From the NCBI GenBank assembly GCA_033439295.1, contig JAVTLE010000021.1, positions 2,294,009 through 2,358,008 of the forward strand: a stretch of 64,000 nt of DNA. The letters are read 5' to 3'. Below, in pieces: positions 56,701-64,000 of this stretch. Both the position numbers and the translations under genes were made by a program. The notes under the pieces are model-generated. The model worked only from the letters and a program-made list of their open reading frames with translations, made no database searches and was not told the DNA's origin. Numbering within the stretch: position 1 is the first letter of the stretch; every line of letters starts with the position of its first letter. This DNA comes from Deuterostichococcus epilithicus. Lineage: Eukaryota > Chlorophyta > Trebouxiophyceae > Prasiolales > Stichococcaceae.

Positions 56701-58993
56701 GTACAGCTCGCCAATGAGGCGGATGTTGCCGAGCGTGAGGCGCTTGACACGCCGCTCGTCCGCCTCCCGCTCAGCGCCACTCAGCTTGGCAAGGGCCTGC
56801 GGTGAAGAAGAGTTGGATGAGATTGTGAGCCCTGTGCTGCCTGTGTGACTGACATCGGGCTGTCCATCGTCTCAGCGCCAGAGTCGGCTGCAGTAAGATG
56901 CAGGTGCGAGCCTGAGAAGACCGCACCGGCGCGGCGCCGGCATAACAGCAAGCGGAGCCACGACGCAGACGCGGGGTGCAGCACGGGGTCCAGCGAGTCA
57001 CGTCAAACAGCCACATCGATGTAGGCCGATCGGACGAAATTGGTGCAGAGCTGACAAATGACACCACACAGCACCACAGGACAGCTGGGGCTGCACCTGC
57101 CGGGCTTCCAGGGTGCCTTCGAACTGGTCCTGGCAGTGGTTGAGCAGCAGGCGCTGGAAGGACATGGGCTTGCTCTCGCCCTTGGGCGGCGCCAGCTCCG
57201 GCAGCTGCGCCGCCAGCGCCTCACACAGCTGGGCGTACATCGCCACGAAGGTAGGCTGCTCCACCTGCAGGCCAGCCAGGAGACCGAGGCTCAGATGACG
57301 GCGCTGCGTGATTCCAGAAGAGTGCGCGGGCAAAGAGAGCCACATTACGTAAGGATGCTAGTTTGTCAGGTCCGTGAGTGCCAGTGAGGCAGACAACGCT
57401 CGTTTCCAGCTCGGGGTCATGCTTCCAACTGCAAGTGCGCCGTCAATCAGGTAGCCATTGACGCACCGCGTTCTCGAAGACGAGCTTGATGAGGCCGTTG
57501 AGCACATCGACAGACTTGACGGCGTCGATGAGCAGCACCAGCAGGCGGTCGAACTTTTCTGGCGTCAGCTTGTTGAGAACGCCCTTCACCGATCTGAGCG
57601 CCTGTCGCAGCATGACAAATTGCTTCCATTCAGTTTATCAGGTCGTCATGCCTAGCTTACCAATAGTGCAAGCTGCAGTGGCAGATATGCTTGCTACTGG
57701 AACCCTGGCAAGTGCAGGACTGGCAGGATACATCATGGGTGCCGACTCACCGCAGCGTCGCCCTCCGCAGAGGTGGTTCCAGGCATCCACGCCTTCTTGC
57801 CGAGGTCCGCGGCTGACTGCAGCTGCGACGTGGAATCGTTCTTGGGCATGGCGCCGCCAAATGGCCCATTCTGCGTCGGCAGCACAGCCGGCCGTCAGCC
57901 GGGCAGCGGCAGGCAGGGTTCCCAGGCTGCCTGGCAAATGACACAGCTCCCTGCTGCCGTCACTGCCCGCCACATCGTATTCCAGGCGTGCGGGCAGGCA
58001 TTGAACCAATGCATACGTCGCCGCATCAGGGCCAGCTGCTTCGTGTTAAGTGCTGCATCAAATGCTGCCGCAAATGATCGCCTCTGAGCAGCGCTCCCCC
58101 GAGCAACACTGACCTGCTGCTTGCCAGCTCCACCCGCCGACGGCGGCCGCTGCTGCTGCTGCTGCTGCCCAGGCGCGGCCGCGCCACCGCTCGGCGCGCC
58201 GTTTGCGGCCGGCGCCGGCCCGCGGACCAGCTCCCGCTCCGGCGCGGCACCGCCCTCGGCCGGCGGCAGCTGCGTGCGGGTGCGCCAGTTGCGATCGTCC
58301 GAATCGTCCGCCACCGGCAGTGCATTCTGTGCCGCCGCGCGCGCCGCCTCCTGGTTGGGATCATCCTTGTTGATGATGGCCTCCGAGTGCGCCGGCTCCA
58401 GACCCACCGGCAGGTCCTGAAACTTCTGCGCACGGGTGCAAGCACACAGCCGCTGGTCATGTGGGATTATATGGGGCTGAGTACCGGGAATGCGCGCACA
58501 TGCACAATCGCCAAGCTGCTGTTCTGACTGCATCGACGGCAAGATATGTGCATGTGGAGACAATCGAACGCCTAGTCTCGCCGGAGGCGTTCACCCCTGA
58601 AGCAGATGGCGCACACATGCAGCTGTGCCGCAGCGCCTGGGCTCTCAAAGTTGCTGTGTACCTGGCTGAAGCGCAAGAGGAAGTCCCGATCGTAGCGCAC
58701 GACCTCGCCCGCAGGCTTCTTCACCAGGTCCTTGTCGTCCACAGCCGGCGCCTGAGCGTGGTGGCAGATACTTTCCTCAGCCTCAAACCTCAGCTCAGGA
58801 CGCCAGAGACTGGCAGATTGAGCAGGCGCATCCGGCTCGCGTGCCTGGACAGCATTACCGGACATGTGTCTGCACCGTCACTGACCTTGGCCGCGCGCGT
58901 GGGCGCTGCGCCCTTGCCAAACTTGGCGAAGGGATTCATTCCGGCGCCCCCTCCTGGCCGCAGCGCCATGGGGCGCAGGCTGATGTCCGCCAT
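53748..58993 (-). CDS. Translation initiation factor eIF4G-family protein (eIFiso4G-like)
   Basis: Scaffold that joins eIF4E, eIF4A and eIF3 at mRNA caps. The ATG at 58993 gives MADISLRPMALRPGGG and NPFAKFGKG. Near 58700, VVRYDRDFLLRFSQ contains the eIF4E-binding YxxxxL-hydrophobic motif. A Gln/Pro/Ala-rich linker follows (58120-58420). MIF4G starts near 57600 with SVKGVLNKLTPEKFDRLLVL. It continues PTFVAMYAQLCEALAAQLPE, MSFQRLLLNHCQDQFEGTLE, RRVKRLTLGNIRLIGELYKG and FLIRDVLDLRRMKWVPRRET. Then comes LSDEE-like sequence (YIKGLTDEERERRADGMF) and an MA3 domain: LKLLDTMKPRDQDTIADLLV, APKLCGGVLGRALLAGVLPA and VPDFCKPIEGGEVRRALI. The C-terminus is acidic and ends FLAEEGLTALAA. The compact N-terminus favours eIFiso4G over full eIF4G. 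Exon borders near 54500-55100 are approximate. Confidence 0.9.
56568..56586 (-). repeat. (GT)n microsatellite in an eIFiso4G intron
   Basis: About nine and a half GT units, flanked by CG and a G-rich run, inside an intron just before the exon that starts in the MIF4G domain. Likely to vary in length. Confidence 0.8.
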
Positions 58994-59538
58994 GATGGCT
59001 GCCGCTGTCAATGCGGTGAAGCACGAAGGCGGCGGGCGGTTTGCAGTATGAGACCGCTCACATCGCCGCCGGAGCAGAGCAGCGAAGTGCCCGAAAATCA
59101 CGTAAAGACAGCGAGGCCTCTCGGCTCGCACAAATAGAACCAGCATGTAGCGTTCTGCCAGTGCAAACCTGTGGTTACAGCTGACTTGCAACCAGGCCAA
59201 GCGCGTGCATTTCATCACCTCACAGACTGCATTTGTTGTGGTGCATCCTAGTCTCGGAGTCAAGGTGCCGTGGACCTGTCACTCCATATGTGGTGGAAGG
59301 CATATGGAGTCGCTTTTGCGTCACTACTGGCCGGCGCGGCGGTGGTCCACAACATTTACAAGCCAGACCTGGTGCCCATAGCATCATGCATGTCACTGCA
59401 TGTCGCGGCTGCATGCGCGCCAAAACTGATGCTTGTCGGTTCGTTTCTCTGCAGACCATACCAACGGGCGAGGTTGCCAACGATAAACCCTCGGTTCGAG
59501 CGATGTAGAGGGCCCACCTGCGCCTTTGGTGGGGCGCC
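58994..59538. promoter_or_regulatory. Divergent promoter region, eIFiso4G / NFXL
   Basis: 545 bases between opposite start codons. Frames here show no recognisable protein. Both promoters and leaders should lie here. No clear TATA box. Confidence 0.4.
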
Positions 59539-62500
59539 ATGACCGCCGCCGTGGCCGGGGCGACCAGCGCGGATGAGCTGCTGCGGCGTTGCCTCGCGGC
59601 GTACCCAGGTGGCTGTTGTGGGTCATGGACTAGCACTCTCTAAAGGCTTGGAGATGCTCCTGCGCGCTCCACAAGCCCATGCGAATGCGAGCAGTGCATG
59701 CGAGCGGTCCGGATGCAATGGCGCTGAACAAGCCCCCCGCTACGTTCTGGGCGTGCACATGTCGAGTTCAGACAACCAGCGACCCTGATTACCTAAGTAC
59801 ATCTGCTCTCACAGGCCATGGGGTGACTGGCGATGGCGCGGCGGAGGACAGCGTCCGGCGCGTGGCGGAGCACCTGAATGCAGCAGACTCCGAGGCGTCC
59901 GTCTGCATCATCTGCTTGGAATTGCTGAAGCGCAAGGACGCTGTGTGGTCCTGCGTCGGCGGCTGCTCCGACACCGTGCACCTGTCCTGCATCCAGGTGC
60001 GCTGTGCGCGACAGCGTGTGCCCATCACAGCTGACGCAGTGGACAGGTTCCGCCGTGCAGCAGCTTGATGTTGGTTGACGCAAAAGCCTCTACAGCTGAA
60101 GGCGGTTGCTTGCGCCCGCAGGCATGGGCGCGACAGCAGATCCAGGCCGCGGCAGCAAAGCTTGACGGCCCCGAAGCCAGGTGCTGCTTCGCTGACGACC
60201 ACTGTTCGCCAGCTGTATGGACGACCAACCTCCGGTGTATGGGGGTCACTAAGCAGATTGCATTTCCGGCTGCTGACAGGCAGCGCGCTCCGTCGCCCAC
60301 GTGGTGCTGTCCCAAGTGCCGCTGTGAGTACGCTGCATCGAGCGTGCCGTCCGAGTACCGCTGCTGTTGGTGCGATGCGCATCTGACGTGCGCATTGCAG
60401 TGTGAACCCACCGTCCTGCTGTTTGTTGTGATTGCTGCTCTGGCCCGACGACGTTGCCGTCAATCAGGGGTTTCCAGTAAGCGTTGCCAAGGCTTCATGT
60501 GCCTGCCCACAGCGGCAAGGAGGCAAATCCCACACCGGACCTGTGGCTGCCCGCGCACACATGCGGGGAAACCTGCGGGCGGGAGCTGCCTTGCGGCCAC
60601 ACCTGCATGCTGCTGTGCCACCCAGGGCCCTGCCCTGCGTGCCCTCGCATGGTGAGCCACACCCACCCAACTCTTCAGCGTGTCCAGAACCTGTCTCTCT
60701 GCACAGCAGATCGCAGATCCCACTGATGTTTGCTGGCAACATCTCAGCAGCAGCAGGCGTTCAGCCAGAGCCGAGACATCCGACGTCGATGCACTCGAGT
60801 CGCGCATCTCCCACTGTCAAATGCGGGCCTTGTGTTGGGCGCAAGGTGCAAGCCAGCTGCCACTGCGGGAAGGAGGAGACGCGGCGGCGGTGCCACCAGG
60901 CAAGCTTCTCCTGCAGCAAGCTGTGCGGGCAGCGCCACGCATGCGGCCACCGCTGCCCGCAGAAGTGCCATGAAGGTCCGTGTTCTCATCTGAACGTTCT
61001 GTGCTGCCCTTTGCAGTTGTCAGACTGGTGTGAGAGACCGGTGAGAAAGTCGAGTAGGAACTTCATCAGAGTTCTTCGGTTATAGCCGCATTGGCACGGT
61101 TTCATGCAGCGATGCGCGCATATTTCCCGTGCCACGCCTGTGGAATCCTTGCAATGCTTTCCCCATAAACTCGCAGGGCCCTGCCCGCCATGCGGGCTGG
61201 CGGCAAAGCGGACCTGCGCGTGCGGTGCCGAGACGGCGACTGTGCCGTGCACCACCGGCGACTTCCGCTGCGCAAAGCCCTGCGGCCAGCTGCTGGCGTG
61301 CGGCAACCATCGCTGCGGGGAGGTGTGCCACGCCGGCGCCTGCGAGGAGTGCCCGCTGACCGGGCCGCGCCCCTGCCCCTGCGGCAAGGTGGGTGTTGAA
61401 GCTCCCAGCCCGTCTGGGCCTGCCTCAGTCTGAAAGCAGACTACGTGAGGTGCCCCTGCTGCAGCCCTCGCTGATGAGGCATGCTATGACCTGCGCATCT
61501 GCTGCTGCTGAGGAAGCTAAATATGTTGTGGTCCCTTGGGTACCCATTTGAGGAGTCTGATAGCAGACTCAAACCCTATGCGATGCAGACGGTCACGGAG
61601 GGGCTGAGCTGCGAGGATGCAACCCCAACCTGCGGGGGCAGCTGCGACAAGCGGCTGCCGTGCGAGCTGCACCGCTGCGCGGAGCGCTGCCACGCCGGGC
61701 CCTGCTCCGAAGTCTGCCGCACTGTGACGGTGAACCCCCGGCCGCCAGTCGCATTGTGTCATGTGCCAGTGAAAACACCTGCGCCACATGCATTGTGTAA
61801 CCACAGCCCGCGGCTCTGCCATAGCAACATTGCGCCAGTCCGCTGTGGCGCACCCCTGGCGACGACCTGCCAGCAAATGGCGCCGTGGGCCTATTGTGGC
61901 CAGAGCTTCACGTGGCTGCAGGCGAAGGAGTGCGCGTGCGAGCACCTGCAAAAGGAGGTGCCCTGCTGCGAGGGGCTGCGCTGCCAGCGCAAGTGCTCCC
62001 GCATGCGCAGCTGTGGGCGACATGCCTGCCGCCGCCGCTGCTGCGGTGGCGACTGCCCGCCCTGCCAGGAGGTGGGTCTTCATTTCGAACTGTTCATTAG
62101 TGCAGCGGCTGGTCTGTGGTTGCTGTTTGCTTTTGCTCATGCGGGCCGCGGGCCCCGCAGGCTAGTTTCGTGCGTCAGGGAAGTGCAGTCCTGTCCATAA
62201 ACAAAGGTTTTGAAATATGTTCAAGGCGACCTAGTCCAGGCCTGCCGCCCTTGCAGGAGTGCGGGCGGCTGCTCAGGTGCAGCAACCACCGCTGCCGGGC
62301 GGCCTGCCATGCGGGGGCGTGCCTACCGTGCACGCGGGAGGTGCGCGTGGCGTGCGCTTGCGGAGCCACCTCCTACCGCCTGCCGTGCGGGTGATCACTT
62401 GTGGGCCCCACATTTGGCTTTCAGCTTTCGAAACAAGTCCACAAGGTGTACCTTCTTCGATGACAGAAAAGATATCAGCGGACACCGACCATGATATGGG

Positions 62501-64000
62501 CAATTTCTCAGCGCCGCTGGGCGGTCATTCTGCTGATGTCAGGCACTCTATTTCACCACGGTTTCAACTGCAACTCACGACCCTCGTAACTGCTGGCAAA
62601 TGCGAGCTGCTGTGATGTTGCATTGCCAGGTGGGAAGCGCGCGCCCGGCCGCCGGCCTGCATGCAGCCGTGCCCTGTGGCGCGCACCTGCCGGCATGCCA
62701 AGCAGCTGCCGCAGCACGGGTGTGGCATCTTCCTCGAAGTCCCTGCTTCTCGAAGCCCAGCACTCGACTGCGCCGGCGCATTACCCGAACAGCATCCGCA
62801 GCGAGACGCAGACACACCTCAGCAGAAACCTGACGTGCTCGACCTGACAACTCCGCTGAAAGCAGGCCGGCGTGCGCAGGTGCCACTTCGGGCCGTGCCC
62901 GCCCTGCCCCCATGCCTGCGGCCAGCTGCTGGCGTGCGGCCACGGCTGCCCGGCGGCCGGGTGCCACGACGCAGCGCCGCCCGCCATCCCGTACTTCTGC
63001 TTGCCGGCGCCGCCGCAGCAGTCGGCGCTGGAAAAGGCGCTGGATGACGACCGCGCGCCGGCCGCATCGGCGCAGGCGGGGTGTTTTCGCCTCTAACCCT
63101 AAATTTTGCGGCTCGTAGGGCAGTGTGCCTGCAGGCACGTTGATGCGAGCAGCCGCTGCATGTTTGCATTGCAAGCAGGATTCTGGTGGACATGCAAATT
63201 GCTGTGCCCCACTGACTGTGATATCGTTTTCATCGCTGCGGAGAGGGCTGCGCTACTGCACCACTGGCTGACGCATGCAGTAGCAAGACACTCAATGTTT
63301 CAGAAACGTAGGTATCACGGTCTGGCGCAATCGAGCCAGTTGACGTCAATCTACATGTGCAGATCAAACACATTCCTGATCTGACATCTGCAGGCTGCGG
63401 AGGCTGCGGCGGAGTTGGCGGCGGCTGGCCATGCTGCTTGTCAGCCGTGCCAGCAGCCGGTCAAGCGCTGGTGCCAAGGCTTCCACGAGCTGGTGCCGCA
63501 GCCCTGCTCCGATGCCGGGCTGAAGGGCTGTGGGCAGCCGTGTGGCAGGTACCTCTCAACCCACAAATGTCCGCCCATCCGAAGCCCAGTGACGACTCAC
63601 CACGAGATTCCCCGTGCGGTGACGGCCAGGTGCAGTGCTATCTGTCGAGCGAGTCGTGTTCGAGACCTCCAGCAGGAACAGAAAACGACATGTGCTGGAA
63701 GTGGAACGACCCCAAGGAAGAGGGCAATGTCGCTGCAGGCGCCTCCCCTGCGGCAGCCACTTTGCCAGCGGCGAGCACCTGTGCTCGCTGCCCTGCCACC
63801 CACGCGCCACGCCCGACGGCAGCAGCGAGGCCATGCCTGCAGGTGGGCTCTGCCTTTTTGCCCCCATTCCAGTTGCTGTGCCACATCTGATGTACAATGT
63901 AGAGACGGCTGAGGGCGAGGAATCGTCAATAATGAGGCATGCGGTTTCAAGTCTGAACCTGAAACACACGCAGGCACGGCTGTGGAGCCGGGCTGTGAGG
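59539..64000 (+). CDS. NFX1-type zinc-finger protein, NFXL family (partial, continues off the right edge)
   Basis: Nuclear Cys-rich protein of the NFX1/NFXL family, thought to act in transcription or as a ubiquitin ligase. The ATG at 59539 starts a short exon ([19 protein letters not shown]) joined in phase to an exon near 59816. An atypical RING/PHD finger follows: [31 protein letters not shown], then AWARQQIQ and [23 protein letters not shown]1 fingers come next: [20 protein letters not shown] near 60570, [20 protein letters not shown] near 60920, [20 protein letters not shown] near 61270, [20 protein letters not shown] near 61640, [20 protein letters not shown] near 62260, [20 protein letters not shown] near 62910, and [17 protein letters not shown] near 63740. 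This order resembles human NFXL1 and plant NFXL2. At least ten exons are visible. Several intermediate exon borders, and whether every finger is kept, remain open. Confidence 0.88.

Overview
The window looks like nuclear DNA of a green alga. It is GC-rich, its genes are split into many short exons by introns of about 80-400 bases with GT-AG borders, and several genes are specific to plants: a plant-type TOM20, ARP7, a Myb plus linker-histone TRB/SMH protein, ARC6, LTO1 (VKOR-thioredoxin), plastid BCCP, TTM3 and a calcium-dependent protein kinase. GC-rich exons, Ala/Gln/Gly-rich linkers and high gene density suggest a chlorophyte, possibly a trebouxiophyte of Chlorella or Coccomyxa type. That placement is inference. 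No mobile element, viral fossil, CRISPR array, rRNA or tRNA could be supported.

Layout from left to right: DUS1-type dihydrouridine synthase (-, runs off the left edge); auxilin-like J protein (+); plant-type Nudix hydrolase (+); NBS1/nibrin (+); WD40 protein related to plant ZFWD (-); LTO1 (+); YRDC/SUA5 (-); PDE12-like phosphodiesterase (-); ARP7 (+); TOM20 (+); TTM3/CYTH phosphatase (-); CDC26 (-); TRB/SMH (+); ARC6 (-); a possible 40-residue basic protein (-); a CDPK with two calmodulin-like modules (-); BCCP (+); eIFiso4G-like factor (-); NFX1-type zinc-finger protein (+, runs off the right edge). Intergenic spaces are mostly 0.1-1 kb, with several divergent pairs that probably share promoter regions.

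The genes form no pathway. They are housekeeping genes for tRNA modification (DUS1, YRDC), translation (eIFiso4G), organelle biogenesis (TOM20, ARC6, LTO1, BCCP), chromatin and genome stability (ARP7, TRB, NBS1, CDC26), vesicle traffic (auxilin) and signalling (CDPK, TTM3). The most unusual points are the duplicated junction and EF-hand module in the CDPK, a 27-base tandem duplication that creates two in-frame splice acceptors in ARC6, two GC-AG introns, a very short CDC26, and the small basic two-exon gene. Exon borders were read by eye from frame, splice consensus and recalled family alignments, so single junctions may be off.
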